A DNA stretch of 64,000 nt from Clostridia bacterium (GCA_017513525.1 JAFXFC010000019.1:1-64000); one strand, 5' to 3'; positions 18,493 through 28,941 are shown, counted from the first letter of the stretch. Numbers and translations are program-made. The notes: generated by a model not told the origin, from the letters alone.

Positions 18493-18544
18493 ATTAATAT
18501 CTCCTTGTTTTTGGGTTCTTAACAAAAAAGTTGGGAAATGCTAC

Positions 18545-18720
18545 TCGGCACGGGAGTGCCGGATTAAAGCTTTGATTGACCTTTCTCGAAAGGTCACGGT
18601 GTCAAGAGGCAGAGCCTCTTGTCGCTGTCCGCAGACAGCGAAACACTCAATGCTTTTAAAGCGCAGGAAAGTTGTTAAGAAAACCCTCGCCGGGGGTTTT
18701 CTTAAGTGCGAAGCACACTT
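18545..18720. repeat. Array of six or more different palindromes
   Basis: Consecutive hairpins CGGCAC/GTGCCG, GACCTTTC/GAAAGGTC, CAAGAGGC/GCCTCTTG, TCGCTGTC/GACAGCGA, AAGAAAACCC/GGGGGTTTTCTT and AAGTG(TG)/CACACTT with loops of 2-5 bases. It ends 13 bp from the stop of glnS. No conserved spacer and no GACCTGCGGTC core. Confidence 0.8.
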
Positions 18721-18733
18721 CAATTAATAAAAC

Positions 18734-20395
18734 TTATTTCTTATACGAAGAATTAAGCTGTACGGTTCTGTTGAACACAAGCTTTTCATCGGTGGAATCG
18801 GGGTCAACGGCAAAATAGCCGTCACGGACAAACTGGAAGGACTCCCCTGCCTTCGCATTCTTGAGAGAAGGCTCAACAAGGCAATCGTTTAAGATAATAA
18901 GTGAATCCTTATTGATAGCAGCCTCAAATTCCTCATCGGGGATAGATGCGGGATCCTCGGCATCAAAAAGTCTGTCATAAAGTCTTACTTCTGCCTTGAG
19001 AGAGTCGGGTCCTGCCCAGTGAATTGTGCCCTTTACCTTTCTGCCGTCGGGTGAGTCGCCGCCCTTGGTTTCCGGGTCATAGGTGCAGTGAATACAGGTG
19101 ACTTCCCCGTTTTCATCAGTTTCATAAGAAGTACAGGTAAGGAAATATGCACCCTTAAGTCTTACTTCATTTCCGGGGAACATTCTGAAATACTTCTTGG
19201 GAGGCTCTATCATGAAGTCGTTCTTTTCAATGAATATCTCTTTACCGAAGGTAACCTCGGATTTACCCATTTCGGGGTGGTCGGGGTGACGGTCAATAAG
19301 AAGTGTTTCTGTCTGTCCCTCGGGGTAATTATCAATTATCACACGAAGAGGCTCTAAAACTGCCATGGCTCTGGGAGCGTTGGCATTGAGCTCATCTCTT
19401 ACACAGCTTTCAAGAAGTCCGTAATCAACTACACTATAAGCCTTTGAAACGCCAACCTTTTCGATGAAATTACGAAGTGCCTTGGGGGGATAACCTCTTC
19501 TTCTCATACCGCGGATGGTAGCCATTCTCGGGTCGTCCCAGCCTCTTACCATGTTTTCTTTTACAAGACGGATATTCTTTCTCTTGCTCGTAATGCAGTA
19601 GTTGATGTTAAGACGGGCAAATTCAATTTGTCTGGGGGGTTCTTCGAAACCGATAGCATTAATGAACCAATCGTAAAGGGGTCTGTGGTTCTCAAATTCG
19701 AGGGAGCAAAGAGAATAAGTTACCTTTTCTCTTGCATCTGAAAGAGGATGTGCAAAATCGTACATGGGATATACGCACCACTTATCACCTGTGTGATGAT
19801 GTGAAATGTGCATGATTCGATACATTACGGGATCACGCATATTCATATTGGGAGAAGCCATATCAATCTTTGCACGAAGTACCTTTTCACCGTCGGCATA
19901 CTTTCCTTCAGTCATTTCGGTAAAGAGTCTGAGATTTTCTTCAACGCTTCTGTCTCTGTAGGGGCTGTTCTTACCGGGTTCTGTGAGAGTGCCTCTGTAT
20001 TCTCTCATTTCTTCAGCGGTAAGATCGTCAACATATGCCTTGCCGTCTTTAATGAGCTTTATTGCACACTCATAAAGGAAATCGAAATATTCTGAAGCAT
20101 AGTAGACATTAGCCCACTTAAAGCCCAGCCACTCGATATCCTCTTTAATGGATTCAACATACTCAACCTCTTCCTTTGAGGGGTTCGTATCGTCAAGACG
20201 AAGATTACATATACCGCCGTATTTCTCGGCAGTAGCAAAGTCAATGCAGATAGCCTTTGCATGGCCTATATGAAGATAACCGTTGGGTTCAGGGGGGAAA
20301 CGGGTCTGAACACGGGAATTTACTCCCGCCTTTAAGTCTTCATCAATAAAATCATGTATAAAATTGCCCGTAAGAGCAGAGGTGTTGTCACACAT
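18734..20395 (-). CDS. glnS: Glutaminyl-tRNA synthetase
   Basis: 553 residues, the length of bacterial GlnRS. Class I motifs: RFPPEPNGYLHIGHAKAI (HIGH) at about 33-50 and ITSKRKN, the KMSKS equivalent, around 265. LRLDDTNPSKEEVEY and the C-terminal two-barrel anticodon-binding region (GKEIFIEKNDF, GTIHWAG) are GlnRS-specific and distinguish it from GluRS. It charges tRNA-Gln directly, so this lineage does not depend only on the GatCAB transamidation route. Ribosome site TTGGAGG. Neighbour gltX lies upstream in the same direction, separated by repeat A4. Confidence 0.96.
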   Translation of the reverse strand: MCDNTSALTGNFIHDFIDEDLKAGVNSRVQTRFPPEPNGYLHIGHAKAICIDFATAEKYGGICNLRLDDTNPSKEEVEYVESIKEDIEWLGFKWANVYYASEYFDFLYECAIKLIKDGKAYVDDLTAEEMREYRGTLTEPGKNSPYRDRSVEENLRLFTEMTEGKYADGEKVLRAKIDMASPNMNMRDPVMYRIMHISHHHTGDKWCVYPMYDFAHPLSDAREKVTYSLCSLEFENHRPLYDWFINAIGFEEPPRQIEFARLNINYCITSKRKNIRLVKENMVRGWDDPRMATIRGMRRRGYPPKALRNFIEKVGVSKAYSVVDYGLLESCVRDELNANAPRAMAVLEPLRVIIDNYPEGQTETLLIDRHPDHPEMGKSEVTFGKEIFIEKNDFMIEPPKKYFRMFPGNEVRLKGAYFLTCTSYETDENGEVTCIHCTYDPETKGGDSPDGRKVKGTIHWAGPDSLKAEVRLYDRLFDAEDPASIPDEEFEAAINKDSLIILNDCLVEPSLKNAKAGESFQFVRDGYFAVDPDSTDEKLVFNRTVQLNSSYKK

Positions 20396-20418
20396 AAATA
20401 AAATCCTCCAAATAAAGC

Positions 20419-20579
<161 letters not shown>

Positions 20580-20598
20580 CAATCCGTTTCACTTATAA

Positions 20599-22251
20599 TT
20601 ATATCTTATTCTTAAAGCTGTCAAGTCGCTTAAACACTCTTTCCTTACCGAGAGCCGCAAGGATTGCATGCAAATCAGGTGTGTTTGTTCTGCCTGTGAC
20701 GGCTACACGGATAACGGTTGATACATCGCCTACATGACCCTTAAAGGCTTCGGGATTTTTCTTGAATTCCTTTACATTGGGTGTAAAGCCCAAGGGCTCG
20801 CAAAGGTCTTTAATTTTAGTAAACCAAGTGTCCTTGTCGTCATTTTCATCGAAAACGGCTTTATATGCTTCAATTATAGCCTTTGCATCTTCCGGATTTA
20901 TATTCTCGGGGAGAGTGGCATCATTTTTATAAAGGCTGTCATAGAAATATGAAACATATCCCTTTACATCAGACCAGTTTACGATATCCTTACGGGGCTT
21001 GGGAACATCTCTGTCAATAGTTAAAATTGCCTTCGCATAATCGGGAGAAGCTATGAAAAGCTCATAAAGCTCCGTGTCAAAGTCCTTAGCCCAGTTTACG
21101 GTATTTTCGTAAACTTTTTCGGCACTCATAAGAGAGATAACATTCTTACAGATGTCATTGAGCTTTAATATATCAAAAAGTGCGCCTGAGGAGCTCATTT
21201 TCTTGAAAGAGAAGGGGAAAGAATATTTATCGGCTGTGGGGTTAGCCTTTCTCCAGTCCTCAAAGTTGGAGTTAGCGAGTGTCATAAGATACTCAATAAC
21301 GCCGTCTGCGGGGAAGCCCTGCTCAACATAGAAGCTCACACTTGCCTCGGGGTCTTTTCTCTTGCTGAGCTTTCTCTTGTTGCCCTCGTCAAGCTTCATA
21401 ATGGGTGAAATGTGAGCAAACTTCGGAGGCTTGTAGCCTAAAAGCTTAAACAGCTGTATGTGCAAAGGAAGTGAGGATATCCATTCATCGCCTCTTACAA
21501 CATGAGTGGTTCTCATAAGATGATCGTCAACTGCATGTGCAAAATGGTATGTGGGAATACCGTCAGTTTTAAGAAGAACAAGATCCTGTATATTTTCGGG
21601 CATTTCTATTTTACCCTTAATCTGGTCTTCAACTATTATTTTGCGGTTTTCGTCTCCGTCAGAACGAAGTCTTACGGTATAGGGAATACCCGCTTTTATC
21701 TTTTCTTCCTGCTCTTCAATAGAAAGTGCTCGGCAGGTGGCATATTTTCCGTAATAGCCGGGATTTGCACCCTCTTTTTCCTGATTTTCACGAAGAGAGG
21801 AAAGCTCGTCTTCCGTGCAAAAACAAGGATAGGCAAAGCCCTTTAATACAAGGTCCTTTGCAAAGCACTGGTAAATATCCTTACGAAGGCTCTGCTTATA
21901 AGGGCCGTATGCACCCTTTTCGGTTTCTTTACCGGTGATACCCTCGGTGGGAGAAATTCCGAAAGCGGCAAGGCCCTCAATTATCTTGTCAATAGCATCG
22001 TGAACCTCTCTCTTTTTATCGGTGTCTTCAATACGAAGATAAAAAACACTGTCCTCGGTAGCACAAGCAAGTCTGTCAATAAGACAGGAAAACATATTTC
22101 CTATATGCATATATCCCGTGGGGCTGGGAGCAAAACGGGTAACCTTAGCACCCTCGGAAAGTCCCCTTAAAGGATACATCTCTTCATAATCTTTGGGGGT
22201 CTTAGTAATATGCCCGAACAACAGCTCGGCAAGTCTTTCATTATCTGTCAT
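20599..22251 (-). CDS. gltX: Glutamyl-tRNA synthetase (non-canonical, GluRS-like family)
   Basis: 550 residues from ATG 22251; an ATG three codons upstream sits directly against the AAAGG ribosome site and is less likely. Class I motifs RFAPSPTGYMHIGN near residue 40 (HIGH as HIGN) and KLSKRKD near 305. YLRIEDTD and VLRSDG-like segments support specificity for Glu. The N-terminal extension of about 35 residues before the first motif (AELLFGHITKTPKDYEEMYP) marks a Clostridia subfamily. Transcribed from the promoter at 22286-22314; it shares direction with glnS downstream, with repeat A4 between them. Confidence 0.93.
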   Translation of the reverse strand: MTDNERLAELLFGHITKTPKDYEEMYPLRGLSEGAKVTRFAPSPTGYMHIGNMFSCLIDRLACATEDSVFYLRIEDTDKKREVHDAIDKIIEGLAAFGISPTEGITGKETEKGAYGPYKQSLRKDIYQCFAKDLVLKGFAYPCFCTEDELSSLRENQEKEGANPGYYGKYATCRALSIEEQEEKIKAGIPYTVRLRSDGDENRKIIVEDQIKGKIEMPENIQDLVLLKTDGIPTYHFAHAVDDHLMRTTHVVRGDEWISSLPLHIQLFKLLGYKPPKFAHISPIMKLDEGNKRKLSKRKDPEASVSFYVEQGFPADGVIEYLMTLANSNFEDWRKANPTADKYSFPFSFKKMSSSGALFDILKLNDICKNVISLMSAEKVYENTVNWAKDFDTELYELFIASPDYAKAILTIDRDVPKPRKDIVNWSDVKGYVSYFYDSLYKNDATLPENINPEDAKAIIEAYKAVFDENDDKDTWFTKIKDLCEPLGFTPNVKEFKKNPEAFKGHVGDVSTVIRVAVTGRTNTPDLHAILAALGKERVFKRLDSFKNKI

Positions 22252-22285
22252 TTTCTTCATCCTTTATTTAAGAATATACAGAGTT

Positions 22286-22314
22286 ATTATATAACAGCCA
22301 CTAATAAAAGTAAA
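22286..22314 (-). promoter_or_regulatory. Sigma-A promoter of gltX
   Basis: On the minus strand TTTACT (22309-22314), 17 bp, TATAAT (22286-22291), about 35 bp before the start. No T-box leader features were seen. Confidence 0.6.
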
Positions 22315-22323
22315 TATATAAAA

Positions 22324-22597
22324 CATAATTTGTCAAGGACAAATTATGTTGCGATATTCTTTGCTGCGCAAAGAGCGATATTTTTGTTTACACAAAATCG
22401 ATATTGCCCTACGGGCAGCGATATTTTTGCTTTGCAAAAGCGTTGGGACCTGCGGTCGGCATTATATTAGAGCGTAAGCGGAATAAGGCGTAAGCCTTCC
22501 GAAACATTTGCCGAAGGCAAATATATCGCTCGCCGGTGGCGAATATCGCTGTGCGAAGCACAATATCACTCACACCGCAGGTGTGAATATCACTAAC
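22324..22597. repeat. Type C spaced-hairpin array, copy C1
   Basis: Boundary hairpin CATAATTTGTC-aag-GACAAATTATG, then CTTTGC/GCAAAG, TTTGT/ACAAA, GCCC/GGGC and TTTGC/GCAAA hairpins each separated by GCGATATT-like spacers. Core GGGACCTGCGGTCGGCATTA, AGAGCGTAAGCGGAATAAGG. Right arm: TTTGCC/GGCAAA, CGCC/GGCG, TGTGC/GCACA, CACAC/GTGTG hairpins separated by the reverse-complement spacer AATATCGC. Confidence 0.92.
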
Positions 22598-22598
22598 A

Positions 22599-22637
22599 AA
22601 AAACAGTCCAAGTGTCCCAAGACACTTGGACTATTTT
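22599..22637 (-). terminator. Rho-independent terminator (bidirectional) of the 2064-residue protein gene
   Basis: AGTCCAAGTGTC and exact complement with a 4-base loop; T runs on both strands. It lies just after the stop at 22641. Confidence 0.88.
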
Positions 22638-22640
22638 TTA

Positions 22641-25600
22641 TTAATTAAAGAGGTTTCTGAAGAATTCGCCTATCTTTCTGAAGAAGTCCATAATCATATC
22701 CCATAAGGACCACTTTGTTACGGGCTCATTATCTTCTTCACCCTCATCTTCATAAAACTCGCCTGCAACAATGACTCTTATATCACCGCTTCCGGCAGGA
22801 ATTACATAATAGCTGTCTCCGTTCATTGCAACTTCCTTATCGTTGAAGTAAACCTTATAATCTCTGAAAAGAGGATTCATATAAGCATCAATTCTGAAAC
22901 GAAGCTCGGTATCGTCAGACCAATAAAGAAGTGTTGAATCGTAAAGCTCCTTATAACCTTCAATAAGGAATTTTACAGTTAAGTCAACAGCTGTAAAGTT
23001 AATGGATCTTGAATTACCGCCTGCAACAACTGTGATAGTCTTTTTTGCTGTAATAAGACCCTTTGTTGCAGTAAGAGTAGCTGTACCTGTACCGAATGCG
23101 TAAAGCTTACCGTCAGCGAAGAATACGACATCTTCATCAGAGGAGGACCACTCTACATCGGATACTACTGTACCGAGAGGCATCTTCATTACCTTGAGGT
23201 CGATAACAGTACCGACATAATATGTTGCAGAGCCGTATATTTCAAGAGATGAACCGGCATCGGGATAAATACGGAGAATGAGTTCATCCAATTTCTCAAC
23301 AACATTATCAATTATTGCCTGCTCGGACTTGTCACGGGTGCTTCTCAGCGCGTTTATTGCTGCTATATCTTTAAGAAGCTCGTCAATAATATCCTTATTG
23401 CTTTCAAGCACTGCGTTATCAACAAGACCGCCGTTTAAAAGATCATCAAAAATAATGCTTAAGCTGTCAAACTCGTCATAGTCACAAGGCTCGGTATAAA
23501 TTGCAGTATAGGTTGCATCGCCTGCTACTGTAGCAATTGCAGGACTCCATGCCTTGAATACATATTTGAATTCTTCTGTAATAAAGTCATTGACAGTGGG
23601 AACCTGTGCACTTGTAAGTCTGTCGCCGTTATAAGCCTTAACGGTAACGGTGCCATCCTTCATAACAAAGGTAATGGTCTTAAGAGTACGCACATTTACC
23701 GTAATGTCGATTTCTTCACCGTCAGGTGTTGTAACAGTAATAACAGCTTCGCCGTCTTCAGTTGCAGTAATATTACCGTCTTCGTCTACAATAATTTTGT
23801 CATTTGAAGACTCATACTCTGCATTTTTGCCGAGAATTACATCAAGGCTTTCAGTTGAATTTCCGTTTTCGTCAATATCAATTACTACCTTGCCGTTTTC
23901 GGGAAGTCCGGGAAGAATATCCTGTACGGAATAAGTCTTCTTTACTCTTGAAATTTCATGACGGCAAACGCTACAGTAAACAACCTCTTCATAAGAGCCG
24001 TCTTCGGTAGCTGTAGCGGGAACCTTATTTTCAATTTTCACTTTGCCCTCAGTGTGAGCTGTCTTTTCGATAACTTCACCCATTTCATAAAGAGCACTAC
24101 AGCAGGTATAATAAATGTCACCTGTGTAACCGGTTGCAGTACAGGTTGCTTCAACCCTACCTACAACATTAGTGGGAGTACCTGTATGTGCATCCTTATC
24201 TACGGGAATTACTTTACCGCTTTCAAAAAGCTTATCACAGCAAGACCAATAAGTGTCACCTGTGTAACCGGTTGCGGTACAGGTTGCGGCCTTGTCACCC
24301 TTTATTGTGTTATGCTCGCCTGCATGATTAGAGGAATCTATTTCAATTTCTCTGGTTGCTGTATGTGTGCAAGCTTCATATTCTGCGGTTTCTTCAAGCA
24401 CACATTCCTGATTCATAATACCCGTTGCAATACAGGTTGCAGCCTGTGCTACTGTAGTATCTCTGAGGTCATGTTCTCTCTTAGGAATTTCTACTACTGA
24501 CGCTGTATTGATAGTATCGCAGTATTCACAGTGATAGCTCTTAGAACCTGCCTTTTCGCAGGAAGCCTTTTCGTCTACCGTGTACTCAGTTTCCCAGTTA
24601 TGTGCATCTTTATCAATTGCAACTTCTCTTGTATCAAGAACTGCATCGCAGTATTCACAGTAAAGCTTTTCTTCACCGACTGCACTACAAGTAGGAGCTA
24701 CAGTCTGAATATATTCTGCTTCTTCCTTGTGAGCCTCAGGGTCAATATCAACTGTTTCTGTCTTTGTACCTTCGCAGACAGAGCAGGTAAATGTCTTTAT
24801 ACCCGTATGCTTACAAGTGGGTTTTGTTGTAACTACACCGTCATCAAAGCTGTGCTCTGCATCCTTGGTGTATCCGCATTCGCACTCGTCAGTGTGATAT
24901 TCGTCATCCTTATCAGTATGAGTTGTGAAGTTATGTGCTTCACTTGCGAATTCAGCTGTTACTGTAATGTTTTCTATAACATTTGTAAATGTCTTATCCC
25001 ACTTTACGAATGTATAGTGATTCACAGTATCAAAATACTTGGCAGGATCTGCAGGAGCAGTAGCACTCTTGCCGTTAACAACAGTTTCTGCCTTAACCGT
25101 TACACCGTTAACAATAAATGTTACAGTAAACTTTATTAAGTGTTCACTCACTTTATCGAAAGTCACTTTAAGCTTTTCGGTAGCTGTATCAATAGTATCT
25201 TGTTCTGATTCAATAAGATTATTGTCCACTGTATTTGCTGCAATAACACTATTGATTATAGCTTTATCTTCAGCATCAAGATCCTCTTCAAGAAGCTCTT
25301 CAAGCTTATTAAGAGCTTCGGTATACTCTGTATAATCGGCTCTCTTTACATATTCTACCTTTTCGTGAGTATCACCGTCAACATTACAGGTATATGTATA
25401 GTAACCGTCTGACCATACGCCGTCTGTAAATACAGGTCTTGTAAGTACGCCTTCGCCAAAGCTATGCGCGGTTTCTTTTACAATTTCAACATATGTTATA
25501 TCGCCTTTAACAGTACCTTCTTTTGCAGGCCATGAATATGAATAATGCTGATTTTCATCATGCCGTGCAGCAGTATTTGCGGGAGTTGCGATTTCTGAAA

Positions 25601-28600
25601 GAGCTTTGCCGTATTCATATGTATATGTTACTACATGATTGTCTGCAAATTGATATGTAACAGTATACTTATTAAGAGTGCCTTCAAATGTAGCTGTATA
25701 TGTAGCTTCGCCTGTAACCGCTACAACTTCGGGGGTCCAGCCTGAATGTGTATAAGTATACTGTGCATCAGCATCCTTCTCGGGTGTTGCACCTGTATAA
25801 GAGGGTACTGTGCCGTATGCTACATCTTCACTGTAAAGCGTTGTTCCGTCATAATTTGCCCATGTTATGGTGTACTTTCTCGGAGCACTGTCATACTTTG
25901 CAGTATATGTTACATTACCTGTAACGGCTACTACTTCGGTAGTCCAACCTGCGAATGTATAAGTTTTTTCAGTATCAGCACTCTTCTCGGGTGTCTCGCC
26001 TGTATAAGTGGGTACTGTGCCGTATGCTACAGTATCAGTACCGAGCAATGTTCCGTCATAGTTTTCCCATGTTACGGTGTAACTTCTCAGAGTCTTATTA
26101 AACTGTGCTGTATATGTTGCATCTTTTGTTACATTTGTGAGTGCGGGTGACCAGGTACGATCCCATGTATAAGTATACTGCTCATCCTGAGCCTTAGTAG
26201 GTACCGTACCATTATAAGCGGGCATTGCATTGTATGGGAGTTTTACATCGTAAAGCTTGTTTCCGTTTCCGTCTACCCATGTAATGGTATACTCATTAAC
26301 TGTAGAGCTGAACTGTGCAGTATATGTTGCATCCTTTGTGACAGTTGTGAGTACAGGTGACCATGAATTATTAAATGTATAAGTATACTGTGCGGTAGCT
26401 GTTTTAGTGGGTGTTGCGCCTTCATAAACGGGTGTTTCACCGTATGCTACCTTTTCAGTTACAAGAACTTTACCGTCACCGTCTACCCATGTAATGGTGT
26501 ACTCATTAACTGTAGAGCTGAATGTTGCAGTATATGTAACATCACCTTTTACAGCTGTAATTTCGGGTGTCCAGCCGGAATGTGTGTAAGTATACTGAGC
26601 AGTAGCGGCCTTCTGGGGTGTCTTACCGTTATAAACGGGAGTTGTACCGTAAGGAACTTCTGTATCAGTTTCAAGAACTGTTCCGTCCTCATTTTTCCAT
26701 GTTACGGTATAAGTATTGGTTTCAGTGCTGTAGGTTGCAGTATAAGTTGCATCGCCTGTAACAGCTACTACTTCGGGAGTCCAGCCGGAATGAGTGTAAG
26801 TAAACTGTGCGTCCTTGGCCTTCACGGGTGTTGCACCTGTATAAGAGGGGACTGTGCCATAAGGAACAGTATCAGTTTTAAGAACTGTTCCGTCTTCATT
26901 TTTCCATGTTACGGTATAAGAATTTGTTGACTCGGCATATTGAGCCGTGTATGTTGCATCACCTGTAACCGCTACAACATTACCCCAACCGCTGAAAATA
27001 TATGAATACTGTGCGTTTCCTGCCTTAGTAGGTGTCCCACCGTTATAAACGGGCACGGTACCAAATGCAACAGTATCAGTTTCAAGCACCGTTCCGTCTT
27101 CGTTTACCCATTTTACGGTATAGTTATTTATACTGGGAGTAAATTGTGCTTTATATGTTGCATCACCGTTAACAGTCGATAATGGCGGATACCAACCGCT
27201 GAATGTATATGAATACTGAGCATCTCCCTGTTTTGTAGGTGTTTCACCGACATATGTGGGTATGGTACCGTATTTTTCTATCGTTTTACCAATTTCATTA
27301 CCATTATCATCAAGCCATGTGATAGTATACTCTTTTGGAGTAAAAATTGCATAAACAGTAGTACCGACACTAATCGTAATATCGCCTTTTACACCTGTTG
27401 TAGCTGATGCATCTGTATTCCAACCAAGAAAATCCCAACCTGTTTTTGTAGCTGAATATGATGCACCGGGGAATGTTACAGTTTGTGCCTTTCCTACTGC
27501 AATTTCAACAGTTGGTGTAGTGGTTGAGCCACCGTTTGTTGTAGCATCAAGAGTAATAGAGGCTATTAAAGCATTAAGAGCTGCTTCAATTGTTGCTACA
27601 TGATTATTTATAGCGGTCTGTTCCGCATTAGCTGCATTTATACAAGCAGCCTCAGAAGCGTAAGAACCAAGGTTAAACTTCTTTTCTGTCATAGCAGAAT
27701 TATTGTAAGCATTTACAAGTGCATTAGCGGTTGTTGAAGTATAAGCAGCCGCATTGTCTACATAAGCCTTTGCTTCTGCGCGTTTTGCAGTAAGTGCAGA
27801 ATAATCTACTACTCTGTAAAGAGCATCTATAGCATTTTTTAATTCACTGGTTGCAGTCTTAATTTCTTCAGATGAATAGGCTGCAGCTTTATATTTATTG
27901 CTGAATGCCGTTAAAATATTGCTTGCAACAGTATTCTTGCTAACAGCTGTATTATAAAGCTCGGGGATAGCATTTTGATAATATGAAAGACCTATACTTT
28001 TATATCTGTCAATCTGTGCCTTGAGTGCTGCAATTTCAGTTGAAACATCTGTATACACACTATAATTACCGAAATAAAGGTGAATATATGTAGTGTTTTT
28101 ATAAGGATTATCACAGTTGTCTGTTCCTTCCTGTGCGCCTTCATTAAGCTCTGCATTTTCAGAAACAGTACCGTTTTCATCTTTATCGACAGTCTTATAG
28201 TTTCCCGTTGAGGCATTATCTGATGAACCGTTACTTGAATTATTATATATATCAAGTGCCGTTATGGGTAAACCAAGGGCAGGATCAGCAGATTTATACA
28301 ATCTGATATAATCTCCACCAATACCCTTATTTAAATCAGTGGCGGAAATCTGGGAAAAAGTATAACCGCCTGATGTTTGTTCTTGAGAAAAACTATTCTC
28401 ACCTTTATGGAATGAGCGTATATATGTAGCATATGCATCTTCTATATTTTCAGAAGTCTTATATCCGAGGAATGTAAATGTACCCCATTCTTTAACATCA
28501 TCTGTTCTCTGAGATAAGTTTCCGGTCATTTGCTGGTTAGCATCACTGCCGATATCATGAGCACCCAATATAGTATATCCGGATAACTGAGATACGGCAC

Positions 28601-28835
28601 TGTTGACAGCATCCTTTCGCTTTTGCTTTGTTGCTGAAGCTCCGGTATCACTAGTAGCCTGGGTTATCTTAATATCAGAAATAAATTTTGTGCCTTTGGG
28701 ATAAGAATAGTATTTCGTTTGATTATATTCACTTGTAGAGATAGCATCAACCTCTATCGGGTTAAAGAATACCAGTGTTGTAAAAAGCATTACTAAAACT
28801 AAAAGTAAGCTCAACGATTTTTTTCCGATCTGCAT
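22641..28835 (-). CDS. Giant secreted surface protein: InlB repeats, CxxC repeats, Ig-like domain
   Basis: 2064 residues from ATG 28835 (AAAAGGAGAAATGAGAAT upstream); 27 codons further upstream are open but lie before the ribosome site. Signal peptide at residues 1-31 (SLSLLLVLVMLF). An alpha-helical Ala-rich region (about 250-470) resembles FIVAR-type spacers. One classical Listeria-Bacteroides repeat (GWDFLGWNTD) is followed by eight InlB-type repeats of about 70 residues from about 500 to 1050 (pattern YTVTWKNEDGT...SGWTPEV...GDATYTA). Cys-pair repeats (CSVCEG, CEYCDA, CEYCDT) fill about 1295-1635, and a Big_2-like Ig domain (VEWSSSDEDVV) lies at about 1870-1940. The tail WDMIMDFFRKIGEFFRNLFN is an amphipathic aromatic helix that might attach to the surface. 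No LPXTG motif. Likely adhesin or cell-wall protein; partner unknown. Confidence 0.88.
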   Translation of the reverse strand: MQIGKKSLSLLLVLVMLFTTLVFFNPIEVDAISTSEYNQTKYYSYPKGTKFISDIKITQATSDTGASATKQKRKDAVNSAVSQLSGYTILGAHDIGSDANQQMTGNLSQRTDDVKEWGTFTFLGYKTSENIEDAYATYIRSFHKGENSFSQEQTSGGYTFSQISATDLNKGIGGDYIRLYKSADPALGLPITALDIYNNSSNGSSDNASTGNYKTVDKDENGTVSENAELNEGAQEGTDNCDNPYKNTTYIHLYFGNYSVYTDVSTEIAALKAQIDRYKSIGLSYYQNAIPELYNTAVSKNTVASNILTAFSNKYKAAAYSSEEIKTATSELKNAIDALYRVVDYSALTAKRAEAKAYVDNAAAYTSTTANALVNAYNNSAMTEKKFNLGSYASEAACINAANAEQTAINNHVATIEAALNALIASITLDATTNGGSTTTPTVEIAVGKAQTVTFPGASYSATKTGWDFLGWNTDASATTGVKGDITISVGTTVYAIFTPKEYTITWLDDNGNEIGKTIEKYGTIPTYVGETPTKQGDAQYSYTFSGWYPPLSTVNGDATYKAQFTPSINNYTVKWVNEDGTVLETDTVAFGTVPVYNGGTPTKAGNAQYSYIFSGWGNVVAVTGDATYTAQYAESTNSYTVTWKNEDGTVLKTDTVPYGTVPSYTGATPVKAKDAQFTYTHSGWTPEVVAVTGDATYTATYSTETNTYTVTWKNEDGTVLETDTEVPYGTTPVYNGKTPQKAATAQYTYTHSGWTPEITAVKGDVTYTATFSSTVNEYTITWVDGDGKVLVTEKVAYGETPVYEGATPTKTATAQYTYTFNNSWSPVLTTVTKDATYTAQFSSTVNEYTITWVDGNGNKLYDVKLPYNAMPAYNGTVPTKAQDEQYTYTWDRTWSPALTNVTKDATYTAQFNKTLRSYTVTWENYDGTLLGTDTVAYGTVPTYTGETPEKSADTEKTYTFAGWTTEVVAVTGNVTYTAKYDSAPRKYTITWANYDGTTLYSEDVAYGTVPSYTGATPEKDADAQYTYTHSGWTPEVVAVTGEATYTATFEGTLNKYTVTYQFADNHVVTYTYEYGKALSEIATPANTAARHDENQHYSYSWPAKEGTVKGDITYVEIVKETAHSFGEGVLTRPVFTDGVWSDGYYTYTCNVDGDTHEKVEYVKRADYTEYTEALNKLEELLEEDLDAEDKAIINSVIAANTVDNNLIESEQDTIDTATEKLKVTFDKVSEHLIKFTVTFIVNGVTVKAETVVNGKSATAPADPAKYFDTVNHYTFVKWDKTFTNVIENITVTAEFASEAHNFTTHTDKDDEYHTDECECGYTKDAEHSFDDGVVTTKPTCKHTGIKTFTCSVCEGTKTETVDIDPEAHKEEAEYIQTVAPTCSAVGEEKLYCEYCDAVLDTREVAIDKDAHNWETEYTVDEKASCEKAGSKSYHCEYCDTINTASVVEIPKREHDLRDTTVAQAATCIATGIMNQECVLEETAEYEACTHTATREIEIDSSNHAGEHNTIKGDKAATCTATGYTGDTYWSCCDKLFESGKVIPVDKDAHTGTPTNVVGRVEATCTATGYTGDIYYTCCSALYEMGEVIEKTAHTEGKVKIENKVPATATEDGSYEEVVYCSVCRHEISRVKKTYSVQDILPGLPENGKVVIDIDENGNSTESLDVILGKNAEYESSNDKIIVDEDGNITATEDGEAVITVTTPDGEEIDITVNVRTLKTITFVMKDGTVTVKAYNGDRLTSAQVPTVNDFITEEFKYVFKAWSPAIATVAGDATYTAIYTEPCDYDEFDSLSIIFDDLLNGGLVDNAVLESNKDIIDELLKDIAAINALRSTRDKSEQAIIDNVVEKLDELILRIYPDAGSSLEIYGSATYYVGTVIDLKVMKMPLGTVVSDVEWSSSDEDVVFFADGKLYAFGTGTATLTATKGLITAKKTITVVAGGNSRSINFTAVDLTVKFLIEGYKELYDSTLLYWSDDTELRFRIDAYMNPLFRDYKVYFNDKEVAMNGDSYYVIPAGSGDIRVIVAGEFYEDEGEEDNEPVTKWSLWDMIMDFFRKIGEFFRNLFN

Positions 28836-28941
28836 ATTCTCATTTCTCCTTTTGAAAAAAGAATTTCTATAAAAGACAATTATAGTTATAATAATTTTAA
28901 CATTAAATTGCACCATATTGCAATATTAAATCTAACAAAAA

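Noticed and set aside
22252..22320. T-box leader of gltX
   Set aside because: No antiterminator or T-box sequence; the leader from the promoter to the start is only about 35 nt.
22324..22597. CRISPR array interpretation of the constant GCGATATT sequence with variable intervening segments
   Set aside because: The constant part is only 7-8 bp, every intervening segment is itself a palindrome, and the orientation flips in the middle. No cas genes are present.
23278..28255. Plus-strand open frames of up to 202 codons inside the giant protein gene
   Set aside because: Ser/Cys-rich shadow frames caused by Thr/Tyr/Gly codon bias of the InlB repeats on the minus strand.
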